A DNA stretch of 64,000 nt from DATJZH01 sp052146815 (GTDB taxonomy: Bacteria > Actinomycetota > Actinomycetes > Streptosporangiales > Streptosporangiaceae): NCBI GenBank assembly GCA_052146815.1, contig JBKQMG010000040.1, positions 1 to 64,000 of the forward strand, in the 5' to 3' direction. The notes under the pieces are model-generated. The model was not told where the DNA came from, did not search any database, and saw only the letters and a list, made by a program, of their open reading frames with translations. Below are positions 8,297 to 21,444 of this stretch, piece after piece. The translations under genes and the position numbers were made by a program. Position 1 is the stretch's first letter. Each line of letters begins with the position of its first letter.

Positions 8297-8475
8297 CCGT
8301 CCGGGAGAGTCTTCGCGCAGCCAGCGCGGGGCGCCGAAGGGGCAACCTCCCCGGAACCTCTCAGGCACCAAGGACCGGACGGGATAAGCGTCTCTGGAGT
8401 TTTCGCGGCACCGCCGCGGCCGCGGCATCAGCGCCGCGTCGCGGGGCAACGGCTGCGCGGCGACAGAGGGGGAGC
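8297..8475 (+). promoter_or_regulatory. Glycine riboswitch (gcvT element) upstream of gcvP
   Basis: The first aptamer is canonical: CGGGAGAG near 8302, GCGCCGAAGGGGCAA at 8331-8345, CCTCTCAGGCA near 8357-8367, AAGGACCG, then CTCTGGAG ending about 8399. A second, degenerate aptamer follows: GCGCCG, GGGGCAA and GACAGAGGGGGAG (8461-8474) are present, but the CTCAGGC core is missing. The purine run 8465-8474 can pair with CTCCCACCTC at 8511-8520, just before the ribosome site, so control may act at translation. The family senses glycine and turns on glycine cleavage, which fits gcvP downstream. Confidence 0.9.
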
Positions 8476-8531
8476 CGGACTGGCCGTCCCACGGCCCGGC
8501 CGCGACACCGCTCCCACCTCCGGAGGCTCCC

Positions 8532-11402
<2,871 letters not shown>

Positions 11403-11423
11403 ATCGCCCGGCGGGCTGGCCGG

Positions 11424-12641
11424 CTAGGGCTCGTCGGCGGGGGAACGGCGCAGCGGGATCGTGCGGCCCTTCCATTCGCCGCCCCGGCCGCGGTAATGCC
11501 GCCAGGCCGAATCCGCGGTCATCGCCGCGTACAGGGCGGCGACCAGCGGCAGGACCGGGGCCCGCAGCGGCGAGAGCCGGTACAGCGCCAGCATCGGCAG
11601 GTAGGTGACCGACATCAGCGCCCAGCCGGCCAGCCCGGCGGCGGCCAGCGACGCAGCGGGGCCAGCCGCCGCCGGGCCCGCACCGAGGAGCATGGCCAGG
11701 CCCGCCAGCGCTGCCGCCGGCGGCAGCAGGTACAGCCACGCCAGCCCGACGACCGTCCCGGCCAGCGCCGCGGCCGAGTACCGCAGCTGGGTGAAGGCGC
11801 TGCGGGCGACCATGTCCCAGACATCACCAAGCGCCGGGTACGGCCGGCGGCTGCGCACCTGCGTGCTCAGGCCGAGCCAGCAGCGCCCCGGCGGCCGCGC
11901 GGACTTCAGCAGCCGGCCGAGCGCCACGTCGTCGATCCGGGCGCCGCGGATGGCGGCCAGGCCGCCCGCGGCGGTCAGGGCGCCTGCCCGTACCAGCATG
12001 CAGCCGCCGGCCGCCGCCGCTGTGCGCGTGCCCGGCCGGTTCACCCACCGGAACGGGTAGAGCTGGGCGAAGAAGTAGACGAACGCCGGCACCAGCAGCC
12101 GTTCCCAGAACGAGTCCGCGCGCAGCAGCGCCATCTGCGAGACCAGCACCCGGTCGCCGCCCTCGGCCGCGCGGACCAGGCCGGTAAGCGTTCCGGCCGC
12201 ATAGCTGATGTCGGCGTCGGTAAACAGCAGGTAGTCAGCGCCGTCTGCCGCCGCGGCGCCCTGCGCCATCGCCCACACCTTGCCGGCCCAGCCGGGGGGC
12301 GTCGGCGTGCCCGCGACGATCCGCAGGCTCCGGCCGGCAGGCGCGGCCGCGCCCAGGCGGGCCGCGACCTCGGCGGTGGCGTCGGCGCTGTCGTCGTTGA
12401 CCAGGATCACCCGCAGCGGTCCCGGGTAGTCCTGCCCCAGCAGGGACGGCAGCGTCTCGGGCAGGATGTCCGCCTCGTCCCGGGCCGGAACGACCGCGGC
12501 CACGCGGGGCCAGGCGCCGGCGCCCTCCGCCTCGGGCGGCAGGCGCTGGTCAGTCCGCCAGAAGCCGCCGCGGGCGGCCAGCAGGTACGCCCAGGCAGCC
12601 GCGGCGAGCAGTGTGGCGGCCAGCAGGATGTCCTCAGGCAC
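11424..12641 (-). CDS. Family 2 glycosyltransferase, HpnB-like (hopene-associated)
   Basis: About 405 residues. One N-terminal membrane helix is followed by a GT-A catalytic domain: VAAVVPARDEADILPETL, VNDDSADAT, the WAGKVWA motif, a DADI metal site, and later RIDDVAL. Three to four C-terminal membrane helices follow. This layout is that of HpnB, named for linkage with hopanoid genes, though no hopanoid gene lies here. The sugar and acceptor are unknown. I prefer GTG 12641, with GGAG eight bases upstream; ATG 12668 is the alternative. It converges on gcvP with only about 20 bases between stops, and diverges from the cupin gene. Confidence 0.8.
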   Translation of the reverse strand: MPEDILLAATLLAAAAWAYLLAARGGFWRTDQRLPPEAEGAGAWPRVAAVVPARDEADILPETLPSLLGQDYPGPLRVILVNDDSADATAEVAARLGAAAPAGRSLRIVAGTPTPPGWAGKVWAMAQGAAAADGADYLLFTDADISYAAGTLTGLVRAAEGGDRVLVSQMALLRADSFWERLLVPAFVYFFAQLYPFRWVNRPGTRTAAAAGGCMLVRAGALTAAGGLAAIRGARIDDVALGRLLKSARPPGRCWLGLSTQVRSRRPYPALGDVWDMVARSAFTQLRYSAAALAGTVVGLAWLYLLPPAAALAGLAMLLGAGPAAAGPAASLAAAGLAGWALMSVTYLPMLALYRLSPLRAPVLPLVAALYAAMTADSAWRHYRGRGGEWKGRTIPLRRSPADEP

Positions 12642-12730
12642 GGAGTGCACTCCGACAGCCTGGCACATGGCGCCCGGCGGCCGGGTGGGCCAGACTGGTC
12701 GCTGCGCTGACGAGCAACCTGGAGGAATTC

Positions 12731-13072
12731 ATGCGGGAAATCACCGGCGCCGGCGGGTACTCCGCGCCGGAGGCGGCGGATCATAACCACTGGATCGAGC
12801 ACTTCCGGGTTCCCGACCTCAGCGTCGGCACGTACTCGATCCCGCGCGGCGGAATCGACGACCAGACCCCGCATAGCGAGGACGAGATCTACGTGGTGAC
12901 GTCCGGGCAGGCCCGGCTGGAGTCCGGCGGCGACAGCGTGCGGGTGGGGCCCGGTTCGGTCGTTTACGTGGCCGCCGGCGAAGTGCACCGGTTCACCGAC
13001 GTCGCCGAGGACCTCGCCGCCCTGGTCATCTTCGCTCCCGCCTACCAGACGCGCGGCGCGCGGGACCGGTGA
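12731..13072 (+). CDS. Small single-domain cupin protein
   Basis: 113 residues forming one cupin barrel. Motif 1 is present as HSEDEIYVVTSGQARLE and motif 2 as GPGSVVYVAAGEVHRF, giving the His, Glu and His that usually hold a metal. The start is certain: GGAGG lies six bases before ATG 12731. Small cupins like this are sugar isomerases, dioxygenases or sensors; nothing nearby settles the choice. It is transcribed toward uvrC, 63 bases away. Confidence 0.8.
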   Translation: MREITGAGGYSAPEAADHNHWIEHFRVPDLSVGTYSIPRGGIDDQTPHSEDEIYVVTSGQARLESGGDSVRVGPGSVVYVAAGEVHRFTDVAEDLAALVIFAPAYQTRGARDR

Positions 13073-13135
13073 TTGCCGGGCGCCTGCTTGGCCGGAGCGG
13101 CCGGGGCGAGGGTCGCGCGCGCATAGAGTTACTGT

Positions 13136-15289
13136 GTGGCAGATCCGGCGAGCTACCGGCCGGCCCCCGGGACCATTCCTGAGTCTCCCGGCGTCTACCG
13201 GTTCCGCGACGACAAGGGCCGCGTCATCTACGTGGGCAAGGCCAAGAACCTGCGGTCGCGGCTCAACTCGTACTTTGCCGATTTCGCCGGCCTGCACCCC
13301 CGGACCCAGACGATGCTGACCTCGGCCGCGCGGGTGGACTGGACGGTCGTGCGGACCGAGGTCGAGGCGCTGCAGCTGGAGTACTCCTGGATCAAGGAGT
13401 TCGACCCGCGCTTCAACGTCCGGTACCGCGACGATAAGAGCTACCCGTACCTGGCCGTGACCATGGACGAGGAGTTCCCGCGGGTCATGGTGATGCGCGG
13501 CGCCAGACGGCGCGGGGTCCGGTATTTCGGGCCGTACTCGCACGCCTGGGCCATCAGGGACACCGTGGACACCCTCCTGCGGGTGTTCCCGGTGCGCACC
13601 TGCTCAGCCGGGGTGTTCAAGCGCGCCGGGCAGATCGGCCGGCCGTGCCTGCTCGGCTACATCGGGAAATGCTCGGCGCCGTGCGTCGGCCGGGTTGACC
13701 CGGGCTACCACCGGCAGCTTGCCGAGGAATTCTGCGACTTCATGGCCGGCCAGACGGGGAAGTTCATCCGGCGGCTGGAGGCCGAGATGCGCCGGGCCGC
13801 GGCCGCGGAGGAGTATGAGCGGGCCGCGCGGCTGCGCGATGACATCCAGGCCCTCCAGCGCGCGCTGGAGAAGCAGGCGGTGGTGCTCCCGGACGGGACC
13901 GACTGCGACGTGATCTCGCTGGCCGAAGATCAGCTGGAGGCCGCGGTCCAGGTTTTCTACGTGCGCGGCGGCCGGGTCCGCGGGCAGCGCGGCTGGGTTG
14001 TCGACAAGGTCGAGGACGTCAGCAGCGCGGAGCTGATCGAGCAGTTCCTGGGCCAGGTCTACGGCGACGACCGGGCCGCCGACGACGGCAGTCCCGCGAG
14101 CGCCGGCGCCGCCGGGGACGGCTCCGCCCGGAACGGCGCCGGGGACAGCGCCACCGGGGACGGCTCGGGCCGGAGCAGCGTCAGGAACAGCGCGAGGAGC
14201 GCCAGGAACAGCGGCACCGGGACCGGCGCGATCCCGCGCGAGGTGCTCGTGCCCGTGGAGCCGCCCGACGCGGCGGCGGTCGAGGAGTGGCTGGCGGAAC
14301 GGCGAGGCGGCCGGGTCAGCCTGCGGGTGCCCCAGCGCGGCGACAAGAAGGCCCTGCTGGAGACCGTGGCCAGGAACGCGGCGCAGTCCCTGGTGCTGCA
14401 CAAGACGCGCCGGGCGAGCGACCTCACGACCCGCAGCCGCGCGCTGCACGAGATCCAGGAGGCACTCGGGCTCGACGAGGCGCCGCTGCGGATCGAGAGC
14501 TATGACGTCTCCAATCTGCAGGGCACTCACGTCGTCGCGTCCATGGTGGTGTTCGAGGACGGGCTGGCCCGCAAGTCGGAGTACCGCAGGTTCGCGGTCA
14601 AGGGCCTGGACGGCACCGATGATGTCGCGGCGATCCGCGAGGTGATCGGCCGCCGGTTCCGGCGGTACCTGGCCGAACGCGAGGAGGCCGACCGCGAGGC
14701 GGCCGCGGATCCGGCGGCGGCCGCGCTGACCGGCGAGCCGCAGGCCCGGCGCAAATTCGCCTATCCGCCTAATCTGCTCGTGATTGACGGCGGTCCCGCT
14801 CAGGTGGGCGCGGCCGTGGCGGCCCTGGAGGAACTGGGCGTTGTCGACGTCTCGGTCTGCGGCCTGGCCAAGCGGCTGGAGGAAGTCTGGCTGCCCGGCG
14901 AGGACAGCCCGGTTATCCTGCCGCGTAGCAGCGAGGGGCTTTATCTCCTGCAGCGGGTGCGGGACGAGGCACACCGGTTCGCGATCACCTACCACCGCAA
15001 GAAGCGGGGCGCCGCCCTCACGGTCAGCGAGCTTGACGCGGTACCGGGCCTCGGCCGGTCCCGGCGGGCTACGCTGCTGCGGCACTTCGGCTCGGTCCGG
15101 CGGCTGAGCGAGGCGTCGGCCGAGGAGATCGCCGGGCTGCCCGGCATCGGGCAGCGGACAGCCGCGGCGGTGGTGGCGGCGCTGCAGACAGGCGCCGACG
15201 GCGCGGCGGCGGCGGCGCCGGCGCGGGCGGCAGGGGACACGGGCGGGGACGCATCAGGGGACGACGGCGCGGGGGGCAGCAGCAGATGA
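13136..15289 (+). CDS. uvrC: Excinuclease ABC subunit C
   Basis: 717 residues. It makes both incisions around DNA lesions in nucleotide excision repair with UvrA and UvrB. The GIY-YIG nuclease domain lies at residues 15-95 (GVYRFRDDKGRVIYVGKAKN). The UvrB-binding UVR motif lies near 222-250 (EEYERAARLRDDIQAL). The RNase H-like endonuclease is marked by SYDVSNLQGTHVVASMVVF and DGGPAQV. Two helix-hairpin-helix motifs end the protein (AVPGLGRSRRATLLRHFGS, GLPGIGQRTA). Residues 315-363 are a Ser/Gly/Ala/Asn/Arg-rich insert between the middle and RNase H-like parts. The start is GTG 13136. The final codons overlap rapZ by four bases (ATGA). Confidence 0.96.
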   Translation: MADPASYRPAPGTIPESPGVYRFRDDKGRVIYVGKAKNLRSRLNSYFADFAGLHPRTQTMLTSAARVDWTVVRTEVEALQLEYSWIKEFDPRFNVRYRDDKSYPYLAVTMDEEFPRVMVMRGARRRGVRYFGPYSHAWAIRDTVDTLLRVFPVRTCSAGVFKRAGQIGRPCLLGYIGKCSAPCVGRVDPGYHRQLAEEFCDFMAGQTGKFIRRLEAEMRRAAAAEEYERAARLRDDIQALQRALEKQAVVLPDGTDCDVISLAEDQLEAAVQVFYVRGGRVRGQRGWVVDKVEDVSSAELIEQFLGQVYGDDRAADDGSPASAGAAGDGSARNGAGDSATGDGSGRSSVRNSARSARNSGTGTGAIPREVLVPVEPPDAAAVEEWLAERRGGRVSLRVPQRGDKKALLETVARNAAQSLVLHKTRRASDLTTRSRALHEIQEALGLDEAPLRIESYDVSNLQGTHVVASMVVFEDGLARKSEYRRFAVKGLDGTDDVAAIREVIGRRFRRYLAEREEADREAAADPAAAALTGEPQARRKFAYPPNLLVIDGGPAQVGAAVAALEELGVVDVSVCGLAKRLEEVWLPGEDSPVILPRSSEGLYLLQRVRDEAHRFAITYHRKKRGAALTVSELDAVPGLGRSRRATLLRHFGSVRRLSEASAEEIAGLPGIGQRTAAAVVAALQTGADGAAAAAPARAAGDTGGDASGDDGAGGSSR

Positions 15290-16173
15290 GACCGGACGTG
15301 AGACCGGATGACGGCACACCGGAGATCGTCATCATCACCGGATTGTCAGGTGCGGGGCGCAGCACCGCGGCCAAGTCGCTGGAGGACCTCGACTGGTTCG
15401 TGGCCGACAACCTGCCGCCCGGCCTGCTGCCCATGATGACCGACCTGGCCAGGCGGGCCAAGGACGCCGTCCCCCGGATCGCGGCCGTGGTCGACGTGCG
15501 CAGCCGGGCGTTCTCCACCGACCTCAAATCGACCATCGTGGAGCTCGACCGGCGCGGCGTCCGGCCGTACGTGGTGTTCCTCGAGGCCAGTGACCAGACG
15601 CTGGTGCGCAGGTTCGACAGCGTGCGCCGGCCGCATCCGCTGCAGGAAACCGGCCGGATCGTCGACGGGATCGCCGCCGAGCGGGAGCAGCTCACGGGCC
15701 TGCGCGCGGAAGCGGACCTGGTGATCGACACCTCGGACCTGAACGTGCATCAGCTGCGGGCCCGGATGCGCGAGCAGTTCAGCACCGACCCCGAGACGGG
15801 GACGCGGATCAACGTGGTCTCGTTCGGCTTCAAGTACGGGCTGCCGGTCGACGCCGACATGGTCGCCGACTGCCGGTTCCTGCCCAATCCGCGCTGGGTG
15901 CCCGACCTGGCCCCGCTGACCGGGCAGGACGAGCGGGTCAAGGAGTACGTGCTCGGCCGGCCCGGCGCCGCCGACTTCCTGCGCGCTTACCTCGAGGCCG
16001 CGCAGATCACGCTGACGGGCTACGAGCGGGAGGGCAAGCATTTTGCCCTGCTCGCCATCGGCTGCACCGGCGGCAAGCACCGCAGCGTGGTCATCGCCGA
16101 GGAGATCGCCGCCAGACTTGCCGAGGCACATCCCGGCGTCCGGGTGGCCCACCGCGATCTGGGCCGCGAGTGA
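15286..16173 (+). CDS. rapZ: RapZ-family nucleotide-binding protein
   Basis: 295 residues. A P-loop GLSGAGRSTAAK sits at residues 20-31, and the C-terminal domain carries the family hallmark GCTGGKHRSVVIAEEI. In Escherichia coli RapZ directs a small RNA controlling glucosamine-6-phosphate synthase to RNase E. Gram-positive homologues (YvcJ) bind and hydrolyse nucleotides and are linked to cell-wall precursor supply, but the RNA target is not conserved. The gene overlaps uvrC and yvcK by four bases each, so the three are translationally coupled. The uvrC-rapZ-yvcK-whiA order is universal in actinobacteria. Confidence 0.93.
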   Translation: MRPDVRPDDGTPEIVIITGLSGAGRSTAAKSLEDLDWFVADNLPPGLLPMMTDLARRAKDAVPRIAAVVDVRSRAFSTDLKSTIVELDRRGVRPYVVFLEASDQTLVRRFDSVRRPHPLQETGRIVDGIAAEREQLTGLRAEADLVIDTSDLNVHQLRARMREQFSTDPETGTRINVVSFGFKYGLPVDADMVADCRFLPNPRWVPDLAPLTGQDERVKEYVLGRPGAADFLRAYLEAAQITLTGYEREGKHFALLAIGCTGGKHRSVVIAEEIAARLAEAHPGVRVAHRDLGRE

Positions 16174-17186
16174 CGGCGATGACGCAAGGCGGCGGCGCGG
16201 CGAGCGAACGGCAGGCGGCCTGGACCGGAGCAGGCCGGCCGCTGAGCCGCAAGGTGGTCGCGCTCGGCGGCGGGCACGGCCTGTATGCCTCGCTGTCGGC
16301 GCTGCGGCGGGTCACCCGCCAGCTCACCGCGATCGTGACCGTCGCCGACGACGGCGGCTCGAGCGGCCGGCTGCGCCGCGAGTTCGGCGTCCTGCCCCCC
16401 GGCGATCTGCGGATGGCCCTGGCGGCGCTATGCGGTGACGACGCCTGGGGCACGACCTGGAGTGCGGTGGTCCAGCACCGGTTCAGCGGCGAGCAGGAAC
16501 TGGGCGGTCACGCGGTGGGCAACGTGCTGATCGTCGCGCTCTGGGAACTCCTCGGCGACACCGTGCAGGGCCTGGACTGGGTCGGCCGGCTGCTCGGCGC
16601 GCACGGGCGGGTGCTGCCCATGGCCTCGGTCCCGCTGGACCTGGCGGCTGAAGTCGAAGGGGCAGATCCGGCCAGACCGGATGAGGTCACCACCGTTCAC
16701 GGTCAGGTCGCCTGCGCGACGGCCGGCGGACGAGTACGGTCGGTGTCACTGATACCCGCCGACCCGCCTGCGTGCCCGGAGGCCGTGACGGCGGTCGGAG
16801 CGGCGGACTGGGTGGTGCTCGGGCCCGGTTCCTGGTTCACCAGCGTGATCCCGCACCTGCTGATCCCGGAGCTCGCCGCAGCGCTGGTCAGCACTAAGGC
16901 GCGCAAGCTGGTCGCGCTGAACCTGGCGCCGCAGGCGGGGGAGACCGCGGGCTTCTCGCCCCACGCGCACCTGGAGGTACTCGCCGACCACGCGCCGGAG
17001 CTGACCATAGACATCGTGCTCGCCGACCGCCGCGCGGTCGAGGGAACCACAGCCGACCTGGAGAAGGCCGCCAGCCTGCTGGGCGCCAGGCTCGTCCTGG
17101 CCGACCTGGCCATGGGGGACGGGTCTGCGCGCCACGACCCACGGCGGCTGGCGGGCGCGTTCGCACAGATCTTCGAGGGGGAATAA
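16170..17186 (+). CDS. yvcK: YvcK/CofD-like gluconeogenesis factor
   Basis: 338 residues of the CofD-like fold. The N-terminal VVALGGGHGLYASLSALRR loop binds a UDP-sugar in studied YvcK proteins. TVADDGGSSGRLR follows, then PPGDLRMALAAL and the conserved VGNVLIVAL. YvcK/CuvA proteins regulate cell-wall precursor supply in response to carbon source and, in mycobacteria, are kinase substrates. It overlaps rapZ by four bases and ends six bases before whiA. The start is GTG 16170, with an in-frame ATG at 16179 as the alternative. Confidence 0.92.
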   Translation: MTAMTQGGGAASERQAAWTGAGRPLSRKVVALGGGHGLYASLSALRRVTRQLTAIVTVADDGGSSGRLRREFGVLPPGDLRMALAALCGDDAWGTTWSAVVQHRFSGEQELGGHAVGNVLIVALWELLGDTVQGLDWVGRLLGAHGRVLPMASVPLDLAAEVEGADPARPDEVTTVHGQVACATAGGRVRSVSLIPADPPACPEAVTAVGAADWVVLGPGSWFTSVIPHLLIPELAAALVSTKARKLVALNLAPQAGETAGFSPHAHLEVLADHAPELTIDIVLADRRAVEGTTADLEKAASLLGARLVLADLAMGDGSARHDPRRLAGAFAQIFEGE

Positions 17187-17191
17187 GGCCG

Positions 17192-18172
17192 ATGGCACTG
17201 ACTGGCCTGGTGAAGGACGAGCTCAGCCGCGTCGCGGTGGTAAAGCCGTGCTGCCGCAAGGCGGAGGTATCCACGCTGCTGAGGTTCGCCGGCGGGCTGC
17301 ACCTGGCCGCCGGGCGGATCGTCGTGGAAGCCGAGCTTGACACCGGCGCGGTCGCGCGCAGGCTGCGCAAGGATATCGCCGAGGTCTTCGGCCACGCCTC
17401 CGAGCTGATCGTGCTCGCGCCGAGCGGCCTGCGCAAGGGAAACCGGTACGTGGTGCGGGTGACCAAGGACGGCGACAGCCTCGCCCGCCAGACCGGCCTG
17501 GTGGACGGCCACGGACGCCCGGTGCGCGGCCTGCCCCGGCAGGTGGTGTCCGGCACGACCTGCGACTGCGAGGCAGCCTGGCGCGGCGCCTTTCTCGTGC
17601 ACGGCAGCCTGACCGAGCCGGGCCGGTCGATGTCCCTGGAGGTCACCTGCCCGGGCCCGGAGGTCGCCCTCGCGATGGTCGGCGCGGCGCGGCGGCTGCG
17701 GATCCACGCCAAGGCCCGCGACGTGCGCGGCGTCGACCGCGTCGTGGTCAGGGACGGCGAGGCGATCAGTGCGCTGCTCACCAGGCTCGGGGCGCACGAC
17801 AGCGTGCTGGCGTGGGAAGAGCGGCGGATGCGCCGCGAGGTCCGCGCGACCGCCAACAGGCTCGCCAACTTCGACGACGCCAACCTGCGCCGCAGCGCCC
17901 GCGCCGCCGTCGCGGCCGGGGCCCGGGTGGAGCGGGCGCTGGAAATCCTCGGCGCCGAGGCACCCGAGCACCTGATCGTGGCCGGCCAGCTGCGGATCAA
18001 GCACCGCCAGGCCAGCCTCGAGGAACTCGGGCAGCTCGCCGAGCCCGCCCTCACCAAGGACGCCATCGCCGGCCGCATCCGGCGGCTGCTCGCCCTCGCC
18101 GACCGGCGGGCCATGGAACTCCGCGTGCCCAATACCGAGGCCCACCTGACCGCCGACATGCTCGTCCCGTGA
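17192..18172 (+). CDS. whiA: Sporulation/division regulator WhiA
   Basis: 326 residues. The N-terminus (VKDELSRV, then CCRKAEVSTLLRFAGGLHL) and central region form the LAGLIDADG-homing-endonuclease-like fold, here without a nuclease active site. The C-terminal part (ANLRRSARAAVAAGARVERAL, then ALTKDAIAGRIRRLLALADRRA) is the helix-turn-helix that binds DNA. In Streptomyces WhiA works with WhiB to drive sporulation septation genes, and it is conserved even in non-sporulating Gram-positives. A GAGGGGGAA ribosome site precedes ATG 17192. It is the last gene of the uvrC-rapZ-yvcK-whiA unit. Confidence 0.96.
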   Translation: MALTGLVKDELSRVAVVKPCCRKAEVSTLLRFAGGLHLAAGRIVVEAELDTGAVARRLRKDIAEVFGHASELIVLAPSGLRKGNRYVVRVTKDGDSLARQTGLVDGHGRPVRGLPRQVVSGTTCDCEAAWRGAFLVHGSLTEPGRSMSLEVTCPGPEVALAMVGAARRLRIHAKARDVRGVDRVVVRDGEAISALLTRLGAHDSVLAWEERRMRREVRATANRLANFDDANLRRSARAAVAAGARVERALEILGAEAPEHLIVAGQLRIKHRQASLEELGQLAEPALTKDAIAGRIRRLLALADRRAMELRVPNTEAHLTADMLVP

Positions 18173-18201
18173 GGCGCAGGCCGCCGCGCCGGTGAACGGA
18201 A

Positions 18202-18217
18202 GCGCCCGCACGGGCGC
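18202..18217 (+). terminator. Weak hairpin after whiA
   Basis: GCGCCC and GGGCGC form a six-base stem with a GCAC loop 30 bases after the whiA stop. There is no T-run, so it is at most a weak terminator separating whiA from gap. Confidence 0.3.
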
Positions 18218-18386
18218 AGACCGCGCAAAACCGCCAACCGGCCCGCAAACCAGGGCCGACGGGCCCGTAAAAAGAGCCAAGTGGCCCGGCCCCCGGCCTG
18301 CTGCGTTCCTGTAAGGTTTCGGTCGAACTCAGGCGCGGGCCATGCGGCCGGCGAAGCGATCGCAACGGATGAAGAGAGGTCTCGCA

Positions 18387-19408
<1,022 letters not shown>

Positions 19409-19412
<4 letters not shown>

Positions 19413-20611
19413 GAGGCATCGAGGAGCTTTCGGTAGGCGGCCAGGCCGTTCTGCTCCGGGCCGACCTCAACGTCCCGCTGGACGGGGACGTCATCACCGA
19501 CGACGGCCGGATCAGGGCCAGCCTGCCGACCATCACCGACCTGACCGGCCGGGGCGCGCGGGTCATCATCTGCGCGCACCTGGGCCGCCCCTCTGGCAGC
19601 AGCTACGCCGAGCGTGCCGCCGGCGGCCCGTCCCTGGCGCCGGTGGCGGTCCGGCTGGGCGAGCTGCTCGGCCAGGAGGTCACGCTGGCGAAGGACGTCG
19701 CCGGTGAGTCCGCGGCGGCCCTCGCGGCCGGCCTGCGCGACGGCCAGGCCGGCCTGCTGCAGAACGTGCGCTTCGAGCCGACCGAGACCAGCAAGGATGA
19801 CGCGAAGCGAGGCGAGCTCGCGGCCCGCCTCGCCGCCCTCGCGCAGCTGTATGTCGGCGACGGCTTCGGCGCGCTGCACCGCAAGCACGCCAGCGTCTAC
19901 GATGTGCCCGGCCTGCTCCCGCACGCGGCGGGCAAGCTGGTGCTCGCCGAGGTCGCCGTGCTCCAGCGGCTGACCCATGACCCGGACCGCCCGTACGTGG
20001 TCGTGCTCGGCGGCGCCAAGCCGTCGGATAAGCTCGCCGTGATCGCCAACCTGCTGGACAAGGCGGACCGGCTGATCATCGGCGGCGGGATGTCCTACAC
20101 CTTCCTGGCCGCGCGCGGCTACGAGGTCGGCCACTCGCTCCTGGAAGCCGACCAGCTCGGCCGGGTGGCTGAGGTGCAGGCCGAGGCCGATCGCCGCGGG
20201 GTGGAAATCGTCCTTCCCGTGGATCTCGTCGGTGCGACGCACTTCGCCCCGGACGCACCGCACGAGGTCTTCCCGGTGACGGCGTTCCCGGCCGACCGGG
20301 AGAGCATGGACATGGGCCCGGCGACCCGCGACCTCTTCGCGGAGAAGCTGGCCGACGCGCAGACGGTGTTCTGGAACGGGCCGGTCGGCGTGTTCGAGTT
20401 CCCGGCCTTCTCGGCCGGCACGCTGGCGATCGCCCAGGCGATCAGCAAGGTGGGGGGCCTGACGGTCGTCGGCGGTGGCGACTCAGCCGCTGCCGTGCGG
20501 CGGCTGGGCCTGCCGGACGACGCGTTCAGCCATATCTCCACCGGCGGCGGGGCGAGCCTGGAATACCTCGAGGGCGCGACCCTGCCGGGCCTCGCGGCAC
20601 TGGAGGCATGA
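19409..20611 (+). CDS. pgk: Phosphoglycerate kinase
   Basis: 400 residues. It transfers phosphate from 1,3-bisphosphoglycerate to ADP. The substrate-binding N-domain shows VLLRADLNVPLDGD and the ICAHLGRPSG loop. The nucleotide-binding C-domain shows VVLGGAKPSDKLAVI, FWNGPVGVFE and the Gly-rich VVGGGDSAAAVRRL end. ATG 19409 is chosen because similarity begins there and it overlaps the gap stop. The last four bases overlap tpiA, so gap-pgk-tpiA are translationally coupled. Confidence 0.97.
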
Positions 20612-21414
20612 GCGTGAGCGGGTCCGCAGCAGGCCGCAAGCCACTGATCGCCGGCAACTGGAAGATGCACAACACGCATTTCGAGGGCCTCGCCCTGACC
20701 CAGAAGCTCGCCTTCTCCCTGACGAGCAAGGACTTCGACGCCGTCGACGTGGCCGTGCTGCCGCCGTTCACGGCCCTGCGCAGCGTGCAGACCCTGATCG
20801 AGGGAGACAAGCTGCGGCTCACCTACGGCGCGCAGGACATCTCGGCGCACGACGACGGCCCCTATACCGGCGAGGTGTCAGGCCGGATGCTGGCCCGGCT
20901 GGGGTGCACGTACGTCCTCGCGGGCCACTCGGAGCGGCGCGAGTACCACGCCGAGGACGACGCGCTGGTCAACGCCAAGGTGAAGGCCGCGCTGCGGTAC
21001 GCGCTGGCTCCGGTGCTGTGCGTGGGGGAGCCGCTGCCGGTCCGGCAGGCCGGCGAGCACATTGCCCACACTCTGAGCCAGCTCGACGGCGGCCTGGCCG
21101 GCCTGTCCGCAGAGCAGGTAGCGGGCCTCGTGGTGGCATATGAGCCTGTATGGGCGATTGGCACCGGCGAAGTAGCGACCCCGGCGGACGCGCAGGAAGT
21201 CTGCGGTGCGATCCGCAGCCGCATTTCCGCTCTTCACGGGGGCGAGACAGCCGCAGGTACGCGTATTCTGTACGGGGGTTCAGTGAAACCCGACAACATG
21301 CCCGCGATTATGGAACAGCCGGATATCGATGGCGGCCTAGTCGGCGGCGCGAGCCTCGATGCTGGCGATTTCGTCAGGATCTGCCGGTATCGTGAGCTGA
21401 CGGTGCAATCCTGA
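20608..21414 (+). CDS. tpiA: Triosephosphate isomerase
   Basis: 268 residues, a TIM barrel interconverting dihydroxyacetone phosphate and glyceraldehyde 3-phosphate. The substrate Lys lies in AGNWKMHNT, the catalytic His in AGHSERREYH, the catalytic Glu in AYEPVWAIGTG, and the phosphate loops in ILYGGSVKPDN and GLVGGASLDAGDF. All are intact. It overlaps pgk by four bases and is followed 30 bases later by secG. Confidence 0.97.
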   Translation: MSVSGSAAGRKPLIAGNWKMHNTHFEGLALTQKLAFSLTSKDFDAVDVAVLPPFTALRSVQTLIEGDKLRLTYGAQDISAHDDGPYTGEVSGRMLARLGCTYVLAGHSERREYHAEDDALVNAKVKAALRYALAPVLCVGEPLPVRQAGEHIAHTLSQLDGGLAGLSAEQVAGLVVAYEPVWAIGTGEVATPADAQEVCGAIRSRISALHGGETAAGTRILYGGSVKPDNMPAIMEQPDIDGGLVGGASLDAGDFVRICRYRELTVQS

Positions 21415-21444
21415 GCAGAGTGCCCGGAAAGGACGAGAGACGAC

